A stretch of 64,000 bases of DNA. Origin: Acanthacorydalis orientalis (lineage: Eukaryota > Arthropoda > Insecta > Megaloptera > Corydalidae). Of the stretch, positions 46,366 through 61,023 are shown piece by piece. A program made the translations under genes and the position numbers. The stretch spans positions 28,077,108 through 28,141,107 of the forward strand of contig CM068314.1 in assembly GCA_034766995.1 (NCBI GenBank). The letters are read 5' to 3'. How positions within the stretch are numbered: position 1 is the first letter of the stretch; each line of letters opens with the position of its first letter. The notes under the pieces are model-generated. The model was not told the origin of the DNA. It made no database searches and saw only the letters and a list, made by a program, of their open reading frames with translations.

Positions 46366-48346
46366 CCGGTCGATGCGTATATAATTGTTCTATATCATAT
46401 CTTATTTAAAATTAATATCAGTCCATAAAATATGTAGGAAATATCAAATAAACTGCAAAAAATCACATTTTTTTGATATTGCGGATAATGCGGATATTTC
46501 GTATATGGTGGATATTACGGATATTGCTTATTTTGTGGATATGTAGGATAATTTGGCAACTAATTAATACTGGTCGATTCGTCTTTTAATGCTTTATGTA
46601 TATTTCTAGACTAAATTAATATCTGTCCGTAATAAATGTCGGAAATATCATAAAAAACCGCAAAAAATCAGCAAAAATTACAGTTTTTCCTTCATAAAAT
46701 ACCCAAAATGTTATAAAACTAGCAACTATTTCATACTGTTCTATGCGTTATTTAATGTTCTATTTCATACTTGAGTCAAAATTGACATCGGTTTATAATA
46801 GATACCGAAAAAGTCACAAAAACCGCGAAAAATTAACAAAAATACAGGTTTTTCATGGCTAAAATATCCAAAATGCTATAAAAATGGCAACTATTTCATA
46901 CTATTCGATGCGTATTTTAATATACTATATCATACATGAGTCAAAATTAACATCGGTTCATAATAGATACCAAAAAAGTCACAAAAACCGCGAAAAATTC
47001 GCGAAATTAAAGGTTTTTCATGCCTAAAATATCCAAAATGTTAAAAAAGTGGCAACTATTTCATACTATCCGATGCCTATTTTAATGTTCTATATCATAA
47101 ATGAGACAAAAATAACATCGGTTCATAATGGATACCGAAAAAGTCACAAAAACCGCGAAAAATTCGCGAAATTAAAGGTTTTTCATGCCTAAAATATCCA
47201 AAATGTTAAAAAAGTGGCAACTATTTCATACTATCCGATGCCTATTTTAATGTTCTATATCATAAATGAGACAAAAATAACATCGTTTCATAATGGATAC
47301 CGAAAAAGTTACAAAAACCGCGAAATATCCGCAAAATATCCGCAAAAAAAAACGTTTTGCTTGCTTAAAATATCCAAAATGTAAAAAAAATTACAAAAAT
47401 TTCATACTGTTCGATGCGTATTTTAATGTTCTATATCATAAGATAATAATAAATAACAAAAAATAACGAAAAACCCCCAAAAATCGCATTTTTTTGGATT
47501 TTGCGGATATGCGGATATGGCGGATACGCAAAAATAAACGTTTTTCTTGCTTAAAATATCCAAAATGTAAAAAAAATGACAAAAATTTCATACTGTTCGA
47601 TGCGTATTCTCATGTTCTATATCATAAGATAATAAAAAATACCAAAAATAACTCAAAAACCCCCCGAAATCGCATTTTTTTGGATTTTGCGGATATGCGG
47701 ATATGGCGGATACGCGGATATGGCGGATCTGATATCCGCCGTATCCGCCATATCCGCGTATCCGCCATATCCGCATATCCGCAAAATCCAAAAAAATGCG
47801 ATTTTGGGGGGTTTTTGAGTTATTTTTGGTATTTTTTATTATCTTATGATATAGAACATGAGAATACGCATCGAACAGTATGAAATTTTTGTCATTTTTT
47901 TTACATTTTGGATATTTTAAGCAAGAAAAACGTTTATTTTTGCGGATGTTTTGCGGATATTTCGCGGTTTTTGTCACTTTTTCGGTATCAATTATGAACC
48001 TATGTTAATTTTGTCTCTTTTACGATATAGAACATGAGAATACGCATCGAACGGTATGAAATAGTTGCTAGTTTTATAACATTTTGCATATTTTATGAAG
48101 GAATAACGGAAATTTTTGCAGATATTTTGCGGTTTTTTTGATATTTCCGACATTTATTATGGACCGATGTTAATTTTGTCTAGAAATATACATAAAGCAT
48201 TAAAAGACGAATCGACCAGTATTAACTAGTTACCAAAATATCCTACATATCAACAAAATAAACCATATCCGCCATATCCTCAATATCCGCCATATCCGCA
48301 ATATATAAAATATCCAAATTGTTTTAAAAATGGCAACTATTTCATA
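46366..48346. repeat. higher-order unit U7, 1981 bp
   Basis: Palindrome centre 47729-47731. Same right-module absence and same 9-bp loss as U6, so the two are likely a direct duplication. Confidence 0.9.
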
Positions 48347-50513
48347 CCGGTCGATGCGTATATAATTGTTCTATATCATATCTTATTTAAAATTAATATC
48401 AGTCCATAAAATATGTAGGAAATATCAAATAAACTGCAAAAAATCACATTTTTTTGATATTGCGGATAATGCGGATATTTCGTATATGGTGGATATTACG
48501 GATATTGCTTATTTTGTGGATATGTAGGATAATTTGGCAACTAATTAATACTGGTCGATTCGTCTTTTAATGCTTTATGTATATTTCTAGACTAAATTAA
48601 TATCTGTCCGTAATAAATGTCGGAAATATCATAAAAAACCGCAAAAAATCAGCAAAAATTACAGTTTTTCCTTCATAAAATACCCAAAATGTTATAAAAC
48701 TAGCAACTATTTCATACTGTTCTATGCGTTATTTAATGTTCTATTTCATACTTGAGTCAAAATTGACATCGGTTTATAATAGATACCGAAAAAGTCACAA
48801 AAACCGCGAAAAATTAACAAAAATACAGGTTTTTCATGGCTAAAATATCCAAAATGCTATAAAAATGGCAACTATTTCATACTATTCGATGCGTATTTTA
48901 ATATACTATATCATACATGAGTCAAAATTAACATCGGTTCATAATAGATACCAAAAAAGTCACAAAAACCGCGAAAAATTCGCGAAATTAAAGGTTTTTC
49001 ATGCCTAAAATATCCAAAATGTTAAAAAAGTGGCAACTATTTCATACTATCCGATGCCTATTTTAATGTTCTATATCATAAATGAGACAAAAATAACATC
49101 GGTTCATAATGGATACCGAAAAAGTCACAAAAACCGCGAAAAATTCGCGAAATTAAAGGTTTTTCATGCCTAAAATATCCAAAATGTTAAAAAAGTGGCA
49201 ACTATTTCATACTATCCGATGCCTATTTTAATGTTCTATATCATAAATGAGACAAAAATAACATCGGTTCATAATGGATACCGAAAAAGTTACAAAAACC
49301 GCGAAATATCCGCAAAATATCCGCAAAAAAAAACGTTTTGCTTGCTTAAAATATCCAAAATGTAAAAAAAATTACAAAAATTTCATACTGTTCGATGCGT
49401 ATTTTAATGTTCTATATCATAAGATAATAATAAATAACAAAAAATAACGAAAAACCCCCAAAAATCGCATTTTTTTGGATTTTGCGGATATGCGGATATG
49501 GCGGATACGCAAAAATAAACGTTTTTCTTGCTTAAAATATCCAAAATGTAAAAAAAATGACAAAAATTTCATACTGTTCGATGCGTATTCTCATGTTCTA
49601 TATCATAAGATAATAAAAAATACCAAAAATAACTCAAAAACCCCCCGAAATCGCATTTTTTTGGATTTTGCGGATATGCGGATATGGCGGATACGCGGAT
49701 ATGGCGGATCTGATATCCGCCATATCCGCAATATCCGCGTATCCGCCATATCCGCATATCCGCAAAATCCAAAAAAATGCGATTTTGGGGGGTTTTTGAG
49801 TTATTTTTGGTATTTTTTATTATCTTATGATATAGAACATGAGAATACGCATCGAACAGTATGAAATTTTTGTCATTTTTTTTACATTTTGGATATTTTA
49901 AGCAAGAAAAACGTTTATTTTTGCGTATCCGCCATATCCGCATATCCGCAAAATCCAAAAAAATGCGATTTTGGGGGGTTTTTGAGTTATTTTTGGTATT
50001 TTTTATTATCTTATGATATAGAACATGAGAATACGCATCGAACAGTATGAAATTTTTGTCATTTTTTTTACATTTTGGATATTTTAAGCAAGAAAAACGT
50101 TTATTTTTGCGGATGTTTTGCGGATATTTCGCGGTTTTTGTCACTTTTTCGGTATCAATTATGAACCTATGTTAATTTTGTCTCTTTTACGATATAGAAC
50201 ATGAGAATACGCATCGAACGGTATGAAATAGTTGCTAGTTTTATAACATTTTGCATATTTTATGAAGGAATAACGGAAATTTTTGCAGATATTTTGCGGT
50301 TTTTTTGATATTTCCGACATTTATTATGGACCGATGTTAATTTTGTCTAGAAATATACATAAAGCATTAAAAGACGAATCGACCAGTATTAACTAGTTAC
50401 CAAAATATCCTACATATCAACAAAATAAACCATATCCGCCATATCCTCAATATCCGCCATATCCGCAATATATAAAATATCCAAATTGTTTTAAAAATGG
50501 CAACTATTTCATA
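48347..50513. repeat. higher-order unit U8, 2167 bp
   Basis: Palindrome centre 49710-49712. Both arms are complete, with a different 9-bp loss (GTATCCGCC step) beside the centre. Confidence 0.9.
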
Positions 50514-52503
50514 CCGGTCGATGCGTATATAATTGTTCTATATCATATCTTATTTAAAATTAATATCAGTCCATAAAATATGTAGGAAATATCAAATAAA
50601 CTGCAAAAAATCACATTTTTTTGATATTGCGGATAATGCGGATATTTCGTATATGGTGGATATTACGGATATTGCTTATTTTGTGGATATGTAGGATAAT
50701 TTGGCAACTAATTAATGCTGGTCGATTCGTCTTTTAATGCTTTATGTATATTTCTAGACTAAATTAATATCTGTCCGTAATAAATGTTGGAAATATCATA
50801 AAAAACCGCAAAAAATCAGCAAAAATTACAGTTTTTCCTTCATAAAATACCCAAAATGTTATAAAACTAGCTACTATTTCATACTGTTCTATGCGTTATT
50901 TAATGTTCTATTTCATACTTGAGTCAAAATTGACATCGGTTTATAATAGATACCGAAAAAGTCACAAAAACCGCGAAAAATTAACAAAAATAAAGGTTTT
51001 TCATGGCTAAAATATCCAAAATGCTATAAAAATGGCAACTATTTCATACTATTCGATGCGTATTTTAATATACTATATCATACATGAGTCAAAATTAACA
51101 TCGGTTCATAATAGATACCAAAAAAGTCACAAAAACCGCGAAAAATTCGCGAAATTAAAGGTTTTTCATGCCTAAAATATTCAAAATGTTAAAAAAGTGG
51201 CAACTATTTCATACTATCCGATGCCTATTTTAATGTTCTATATCATAAATGAGACAAAAATAACATCGGTTCATAATGGATACCGAAAAAGTCACAAAAA
51301 CCGCGAAAAATTCGCGAAATTAAAGGTTTTTCATGCCTAAAATATCCAAAATGTTAAAAAAGTGGCAACTATTTCATACTATCCGATGCCTATTTTAATG
51401 TTCTATATCATAAATGAGACAAAAATAACATCGGTTCATAATGGATACCGAAAAAGTTACAAAAACCGCGAAATATCCGCAAAATATCCGCAAAAAAAAA
51501 CGTTTTGCTTGCTTAAAATATCCAAAATGTAAAAAAAATGACAAAAATTTCATACTGTTCGATGCGTATTCTCATGTTCTATATCATAAGATAATAAAAA
51601 ATACCAAAAATAACTCAAAAACCCCCCGAAATCGCATTTTTTTGGATTTTGCGGATATGCGGATATGGCGGATACGCGGATATGGCGGATCTGATATCCG
51701 CCGTATCCGCCATATCCGCAATATCCGCGTATCCGCCATATCCGCATATCCGCAAAATCCAAAAAAATGCGATTTTGGGGGGTTTTTGAGTTATTTTTGG
51801 TATTTTTTATTATCTTATGATATAGAACATGAGAATACGCATCGAACAGTATGAAATTTTTGTCATTTTTTTTACATTTTGGATATTTTAAGCAAGAAAA
51901 ACGTTTATTTTTGCGTATCCGCCATATCCGCATATCCGCAAAATCCAAAAAAATGCGATTTTGGGGGGTTTTTGAGTTATTTTTGGTATTTTTTATTATC
52001 TTATGATATAGAACATGAGAATACGCATCGAACAGTATGAAATTTTTGTCATTTTTTTTACATTTTGGATATTTTAAGCAAGAAAAACGTTTATTTTTGC
52101 GGATGTTTTGCGGATATTTCGCGGTTTTTGTCACTTTTTCGGTATCAATTATGAACCTATGTTAATTTTGTCTCTTTTACGATATAGAACATGAGAATAC
52201 GCATCGAACGGTATGAAATAGTTGCTAGTTTTATAACATTTTGCATATTTTATGAAGGAATAACGGAAATTTTTGCAGATATTTTGCGGTTTTTTTGATA
52301 TTTCCGACATTTATTATGGACCGATGTTAATTTTGTCTAGAAATATACATAAAGCATTAAAAGACGAATCGACCAGTATTAACTAGTTACCAAAATATCC
52401 TACATATCAACAAAATAAACCATATCCGCCATATCCTCAATATCCGCCATATCCGCAATATATAAAATATCCAAATTGTTTTAAAAATGGCAACTATTTC
52501 ATA
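50514..52503. repeat. higher-order unit U9, 1990 bp, left-arm deletion
   Basis: Palindrome centre 51691-51693. Here a left-arm module is missing and both right-arm modules are present, the reverse of the other 1990-bp units. Its first 480 bp carry variants otherwise seen in U3. Confidence 0.9.
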
Positions 52504-54679
52504 CCGGTCGATGCGTATATAATTGTTCTATATCATATCTTATTTAAAATTAATATCAGTCCATAAAATATGTAGGAAATATCAAATAAACTGCAAAAAA
52601 TCACATTTTTTTGATATTGCGGATAATGCGGATATTTCGTATATGGTGGATATTACGGATATTGCTTATTTTGTGGATATGTAGGATAATTTGGCAACTA
52701 ATTAATACTGGTCGATTCGTCTTTTAATGCTTTATGTATATTTCTAGACTAAATTAATATCTGTCCGTAATAAATGTCGGAAATATCATAAAAAACCGCA
52801 AAAAATCAGCAAAAATTACAGTTTTTCCTTCATTAAATAACCAAAATGTTATAAAACTAGCAACTATTTCATACTGTTCTATGCGTTATTTAATGTTCTA
52901 TTTCATACTTGAGTCAAAATTGACATCGGTTTATAATAGATACCGAAAAAGTCACAAAAACCGCGAAAAATTAACAAAAATACAGGTTTTTCATGGCTAA
53001 AATATCCAAAATGCTATAAAAATGGCAACTATTTCATACTATTCGATGCGTATTTTAATATACTATATCATACATGAGTCAAAATTAACATCGGTTCATA
53101 ATAGATACCAAAAAAGTCACAAAAACCGCGAAAAATTCGCGAAATTAAAGGTTTTTCATGCCTAAAATATCCAAAATGTTAAAAAAGTGGCAACTATTTC
53201 ATACTATCCGATGCCTATTTTAATGTTCTATATCATAAATGAGACAAAAATAACATCGGTTCATAATGGATACCGAAAAAGTCACAAAAACCGCGAAAAA
53301 TTCGCGAAATTAAAGGTTTTTCATGCCTAAAATATCCAAAATGTTAAAAAAGTGGCAACTATTTCATACTATCCGATGCCTATTTTAATGTTCTATATCA
53401 TAAATGAGACAAAAATAACATCGTTTCATAATGGATACCGAAAAAGTTACAAAAACCGCGAAATATCCGCAAAATATCCGCAAAAAAAAACGTTTTGCTT
53501 GCTTAAAATATCCAAAATGTAAAAAAAATTACAAAAATTTCATACTGTTCGATGCGTATTTTAATGTTCTATATCATAAGATAATAATAAATAACAAAAA
53601 ATAACGAAAAACCCCCAAAAATCGCATTTTTTTGGATTTTGCGGATATGCGGATATGGCGGATACGCAAAAATAAACGTTTTTCTTGCTTAAAATATCCA
53701 AAATGTAAAAAAAATGACAAAAATTTCATACTGTTCGATGCGTATTCTCATGTTCTATATCATAAGATAATAAAAAATACCAAAAATAACTCAAAAACCC
53801 CCCGAAATCGCATTTTTTTGGATTTTGCGGATATGCGGATATGGCGGATACGCGGATATGGCGGATCTGATATCCGCCGTATCCGCCATATCCGCAATAT
53901 CCGCGTATCCGCCATATCCGCATATCCGCAAAATCCAAAAAAATGCGATTTTGGGGGGTTTTTGAGTTATTTTTGGTATTTTTTATTATCTTATGATATA
54001 GAACATGAGAATACGCATCGAACAGTATGAAATTTTTGTCATTTTTTTTACATTTTGGATATTTTAAGCAAGAAAAACGTTTATTTTTGCGTATCCGCCA
54101 TATCCGCATATCCGCAAAATCCAAAAAAATGCGATTTTGGGGGGTTTTTGAGTTATTTTTGGTATTTTTTATTATCTTATGATATAGAACATGAGAATAC
54201 GCATCGAACAGTATGAAATTTTTGTCATTTTTTTTACATTTTGGATATTTTAAGCAAGAAAAACGTTTATTTTTGCGGATGTTTTGCGGATATTTCGCGG
54301 TTTTTGTCACTTTTTCGGTATCAATTATGAACCTATGTTAATTTTGTCTCTTTTACGATATAGAACATGAGAATACGCATCGAACGGTATGAAATAGTTG
54401 CTAGTTTTATAACATTTTGCATATTTTATGAAGGAATAACGGAAATTTTTGCAGATATTTTGCGGTTTTTTTGATATTTCCGACATTTATTATGGACCGA
54501 TGTTAATTTTGTCTAGAAATATACATAAAGCATTAAAAGACGAATCGACCAGTATTAACTAGTTACCAAAATATCCTACATATCAACAAAATAAACCATA
54601 TCCGCCATATCCTCAATATCCGCCATATCCGCAATATATAAAATATCCAAATTGTTTTAAAAATGGCAACTATTTCATA
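52504..54679. repeat. higher-order unit U10, 2176 bp
   Basis: Palindrome centre 53877-53879. Complete. Carries the CATTAAATAACC variant and the CATCGTTTCATAATGG variant. Confidence 0.9.
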
Positions 54680-56856
54680 CCGGTCGATGCGTATATAATT
54701 GTTCTATATCATATCTTATTTAAAATTAATATCAGTCCATAAAATATGTAGGAAATATCAAATAAACTGCAAAAAATCACATTTTTTTGATATTGCGGAT
54801 AATGCGGATATTTCGTATATGGTGGATATTACGGATATTGCTTATTTTGTGGATATGTAGGATAATTTGGCAACTAATTAATACTGGTCGATTCGTCTTT
54901 TAATGCTTTATGTATATTTCTAGACTAAATTAATATCTGTCCGTAATAAATGTCGGAAATATCATAAAAAACCGCAAAAAATCAGCAAAAATTACAGTTT
55001 TTCCTTCATTAAATAACCAAAATGTTATAAAACTAGCAACTATTTCATACTGTTCTATGCGTTATTTAATGTTCTATTTCATACTTGAGTCAAAATTGAC
55101 ATCGGTTTATAATAGATACCGAAAAAGTCACAAAAACCGCGAAAAATTAACAAAAATACAGGTTTTTCATGGCTAAAATATCCAAAATGCTATAAAAATG
55201 GCAACTATTTCATACTATTCGATGCGTATTTTAATATACTATATCATACATGAGTCAAAATTAACATCGGTTCATAATAGATACCAAAAAAGTCACAAAA
55301 ACCGCGAAAAATTCGCGAAATTAAAGGTTTTTCATGCCTAAAATATCCAAAATGTTAAAAAAGTGGCAACTATTTCATACTATCCGATGCCTATTTTAAT
55401 GTTCTATATCATAAATGAGACAAAAATAACATCGGTTCATAATGGATACCGAAAAAGTCACAAAAACCGCGAAAAATTCGCGAAATTAAAGGTTTTTCAT
55501 GCCTAAAATATCCAAAATGTTAAAAAAGTGGCAACTATTTCATACTATCCGATGCCTATTTTAATGTTCTATATCATAAATGAGACAAAAATAACATCGT
55601 TTCATAATGGATACCGAAAAAGTTACAAAAACCGCGAAATATCCGCAAAATATCCGCAAAAAAAAAACGTTTTGCTTGCTTAAAATATCCAAAATGTAAA
55701 AAAAATTACAAAAATTTCATACTGTTCGATGCGTATTTTAATGTTCTATATCATAAGATAATAATAAATAACAAAAAATAACGAAAAACCCCCAAAAATC
55801 GCATTTTTTTGGATTTTGCGGATATGCGGATATGGCGGATACGCAAAAATAAACGTTTTTCTTGCTTAAAATATCCAAAATGTAAAAAAAATGACAAAAA
55901 TTTCATACTGTTCGATGCGTATTCTCATGTTCTATATCATAAGATAATAAAAAATACCAAAAATAACTCAAAAACCCCCCGAAATCGCATTTTTTTGGAT
56001 TTTGCGGATATGCGGATATGGCGGATACGCGGATATGGCGGATCTGATATCCGCCGTATCCGCCATATCCGCAATATCCGCGTATCCGCCATATCCGCAT
56101 ATCCGCAAAATCCAAAAAAATGCGATTTTGGGGGGTTTTTGAGTTATTTTTGGTATTTTTTATTATCTTATGATATAGAACATGAGAATACGCATCGAAC
56201 AGTATGAAATTTTTGTCATTTTTTTTACATTTTGGATATTTTAAGCAAGAAAAACGTTTATTTTTGCGTATCCGCCATATCCGCATATCCGCAAAATCCA
56301 AAAAAATGCGATTTTGGGGGGTTTTTGAGTTATTTTTGGTATTTTTTATTATCTTATGATATAGAACATGAGAATACGCATCGAACAGTATGAAATTTTT
56401 GTCATTTTTTTTACATTTTGGATATTTTAAGCAAGAAAAACGTTTATTTTTGCGGATGTTTTGCGGATATTTCGCGGTTTTTGTCACTTTTTCGGTATCA
56501 ATTATGAACCTATGTTAATTTTGTCTCTTTTACGATATAGAACATGAGAATACGCATCGAACGGTATGAAATAGTTGCTAGTTTTATAACATTTTGCATA
56601 TTTTATGAAGGAATAACGGAAATTTTTGCAGATATTTTGCGGTTTTTTTGATATTTCCGACATTTATTATGGACCGATGTTAATTTTGTCTAGAAATATA
56701 CATAAAGCATTAAAAGACGAATCGACCAGTATTAACTAGTTACCAAAATATCCTACATATCAACAAAATAAACCATATCCGCCATATCCTCAATATCCGC
56801 CATATCCGCAATATATAAAATATCCAAATTGTTTTAAAAATGGCAACTATTTCATA
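54680..56856. repeat. higher-order unit U11, 2177 bp
   Basis: Palindrome centre 56044-56046. Complete. Shares both U10 variants. Confidence 0.9.
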
Positions 56857-59033
56857 CCGGTCGATGCGTATATAATTGTTCTATATCATATCTTATTTAA
56901 AATTAATATCAGTCCATAAAATATGTAGGAAATATCAAATAAACTGCAAAAAATCACATTTTTTTGATATTGCGGATAATGCGGATATTTCGTATATGGT
57001 GGATATTACGGATATTGCTTATTTTGTGGATATGTAGGATAATTTGGCAACTAATTAATACTGGTCGATTCGTCTTTTAATGCTTTATGTATATTTCTAG
57101 ACTAAATTAATATCTGTCCGTAATAAATGTCGGAAATATCATAAAAAACCGCAAAAAATCAGCAAAAATTACAGTTTTTCCTTCATTAAATAACCAAAAT
57201 GTTATAAAACTAGCAACTATTTCATACTGTTCTATGCGTTATTTAATGTTCTATTTCATACTTGAGTCAAAATTGACATCGGTTTATAATAGATACCGAA
57301 AAAGTCACAAAAACCGCGAAAAATTAACAAAAATACAGGTTTTTCATGGCTAAAATATCCAAAATGCTATAAAAATGGCAACTATTTCATACTATTCGAT
57401 GCGTATTTTAATATACTATATCATACATGAGTCAAAATTAACATCGGTTCATAATAGATACCAAAAAAGTCACAAAAACCGCGAAAAATTCGCGAAATTA
57501 AAGGTTTTTCATGCCTAAAATATCCAAAATGTTAAAAAAGTGGCAACTATTTCATACTATCCGATGCCTATTTTAATGTTCTATATCATAAATGAGACAA
57601 AAATAACATCGGTTCATAATGGATACCGAAAAAGTCACAAAAACCGCGAAAAATTCGCGAAATTAAAGGTTTTTCATGCCTAAAATATCCAAAATGTTAA
57701 AAAAGTGGCAACTATTTCATACTATCCGATGCCTATTTTAATGTTCTATATCATAAATGAGACAAAAATAACATCGGTTCATAATGGATACCGAAAAAGT
57801 TACAAAAACCGCGAAATATCCGCAAAATATCCGCAAAAAAAAAACGTTTTGCTTGCTTAAAATATCCAAAATGTAAAAAAAATTACAAAAATTTCATACT
57901 GTTCGATGCGTATTTTAATGTTCTATATCATAAGATAATAATAAATAACAAAAAATAACGAAAAACCCCCAAAAATCGCATTTTTTTGGATTTTGCGGAT
58001 ATGCGGATATGGCGGATACGCAAAAATAAACGTTTTTCTTGCTTAAAATATCCAAAATGTAAAAAAAATGACAAAAATTTCATACTGTTCGATGCGTATT
58101 CTCATGTTCTATATCATAAGATAATAAAAAATACCAAAAATAACTCAAAAACCCCCCGAAATCGCATTTTTTTGGATTTTGCGGATATGCGGATATGGCG
58201 GATACGCGGATATGGCGGATCTGATATCCGCCGTATCCGCCATATCCGCAATATCCGCGTATCCGCCATATCCGCATATCCGCAAAATCCAAAAAAATGC
58301 GATTTTGGGGGGTTTTTGAGTTATTTTTGGTATTTTTTATTATCTTATGATATAGAACATGAGAATACGCATCGAACAGTATGAAATTTTTGTCATTTTT
58401 TTTACATTTTGGATATTTTAAGCAAGAAAAACGTTTATTTTTGCGTATCCGCCATATCCGCATATCCGCAAAATCCAAAAAAATGCGATTTTGGGGGGTT
58501 TTTGAGTTATTTTTGGTATTTTTTATTATCTTATGATATAGAACATGAGAATACGCATCGAACAGTATGAAATTTTTGTCATTTTTTTTACATTTTGGAT
58601 ATTTTAAGCAAGAAAAACGTTTATTTTTGCGGATGTTTTGCGGATATTTCGCGGTTTTTGTCACTTTTTCGGTATCAATTATGAACCTATGTTAATTTTG
58701 TCTCTTTTACGATATAGAACATGAGAATACGCATCGAACGGTATGAAATAGTTGCTAGTTTTATAACATTTTGCATATTTTATGAAGGAATAACGGAAAT
58801 TTTTGCAGATATTTTGCGGTTTTTTTGATATTTCCGACATTTATTATGGACCGATGTTAATTTTGTCTAGAAATATACATAAAGCATTAAAAGACGAATC
58901 GACCAGTATTAACTAGTTACCAAAATATCCTACATATCAACAAAATAAACCATATCCGCCATATCCTCAATATCCGCCATATCCGCAATATATAAAATAT
59001 CCAAATTGTTTTAAAAATGGCAACTATTTCATA
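56857..59033. repeat. higher-order unit U12, 2177 bp
   Basis: Palindrome centre 58221-58223. Complete. Has CATTAAATAACC but not the CATCGTTTC variant. Confidence 0.9.
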
Positions 59034-61023
59034 CCGGTCGATGCGTATATAATTGTTCTATATCATATCTTATTTAAAATTAATATCAGTCCATAAAATA
59101 TGTAGGAAATATCAAATAAACTGCAAAAAATCACATTTTTTTGATATTGCGGATAATGCGGATATTTCGTATATGGTGGATATTACGGATATTGCTTATT
59201 TTGTGGATATGTAGGATAATTTGGCAACTAATTAATACTGGTCGATTCGTCTTTTAATGCTTTATGTATATTTCTAGACTAAATTAATATCTGTCCGTAA
59301 TAAATGTCGGAAATATCATAAAAAACCGCAAAAAATCAGCAAAAATTACAGTTTTTCCTTCATAAAATACCCAAAATGTTATAAAACTAGCAACTATTTC
59401 ATACTGTTCTATGCGTTATTTAATGTTCTATTTCATACTTGAGTCAAAATTGACATCGGTTTATAATAGATACCGAAAAAGTCACAAAAACCGCGAAAAA
59501 TTAACAAAAATACAGGTTTTTCATGGCTAAAATATCCAAAATGCTATAAAAATGGCAACTATTTCATACTATTCGATGCGTATTTTAATATACTATATCA
59601 TACATGAGTCAAAATTAACATCGGTTCATAATAGATACCAAAAAAGTCACAAAAACCGCGAAAAATTCGCGAAATTAAAGGTTTTTCATGCCTAAAATAT
59701 CCAAAATGTTAAAAAAGTGGCAACTATTTCATACTATCCGATGCCTATTTTAATGTTCTATATCATAAATGAGACAAAAATAACATCGGTTCATAATGGA
59801 TACCGAAAAAGTCACAAAAACCGCGAAAAATTCGCGAAATTAAAGGTTTTTCATGCCTAAAATATCCAAAATGTTAAAAAAGTGGCAACTATTTCATACT
59901 ATCCGATGCCTATTTTAATGTTCTATATCATAAATGAGACAAAAATAACATCGGTTCATAATGGATACCGAAAAAGTTACAAAAACCGCGAAATATCCGC
60001 AAAATATCCGCAAAAAAAAACGTTTTGCTTGCTTAAAATATCCAAAATGTAAAAAAAATTACAAAAATTTCATACTGTTCGATGCGTATTTTAATGTTCT
60101 ATATCATAAGATAATAATAAATAACAAAAAATAACGAAAAACCCCCAAAAATCGCATTTTTTTGGATTTTGCGGATATGCGGATATGGCGGATACGCAAA
60201 AATAAACGTTTTTCTTGCTTAAAATATCCAAAATGTAAAAAAAATGACAAAAATTTCATACTGTTCGATGCGTATTCTCATGTTCTATATCATAAGATAA
60301 TAAAAAATACCAAAAATAACTCAAAAACCCCCCGAAATCGCATTTTTTTGGATTTTGCGGATATGCGGATATGGCGGATACGCGGATATGGCGGATCTGA
60401 TATCCGCCGTATCCGCCATATCCGCAATATCCGCGTATCCGCCATATCCGCATATCCGCAAAATCCAAAAAAATGCGATTTTGGGGGGTTTTTGAGTTAT
60501 TTTTGGTATTTTTTATTATCTTATGATATAGAACATGAGAATACGCATCGAACAGTATGAAATTTTTGTCATTTTTTTTACATTTTGGATATTTTAAGCA
60601 AGAAAAACGTTTATTTTTGCGGATGTTTTGCGGATATTTCGCGGTTTTTGTCACTTTTTCGGTATCAATTATGAACCTATGTTAATTTTGTCTCTTTTAC
60701 GATATAGAACATGAGAATACGCATCGAACGGTATGAAATAGTTGCTAGTTTTATAACATTTTGCATATTTTATGAAGGAATAACGGAAATTTTTGCAGAT
60801 ATTTTGCGGTTTTTTTGATATTTCCGACATTTATTATGGACCGATGTTAATTTTGTCTAGAAATATACATAAAGCATTAAAAGACGAATCGACCAGTATT
60901 AACTAGTTACCAAAATATCCTACATATCAACAAAATAAACCATATCCGCCATATCCTCAATATCCGCCATATCCGCAATATATAAAATATCCAAATTGTT
61001 TTAAAAATGGCAACTATTTCATA
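59034..61023. repeat. higher-order unit U13, 1990 bp
   Basis: Palindrome centre 60397-60399. One right-arm module absent; lacks the CATTAAATAACC variant. Confidence 0.9.
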
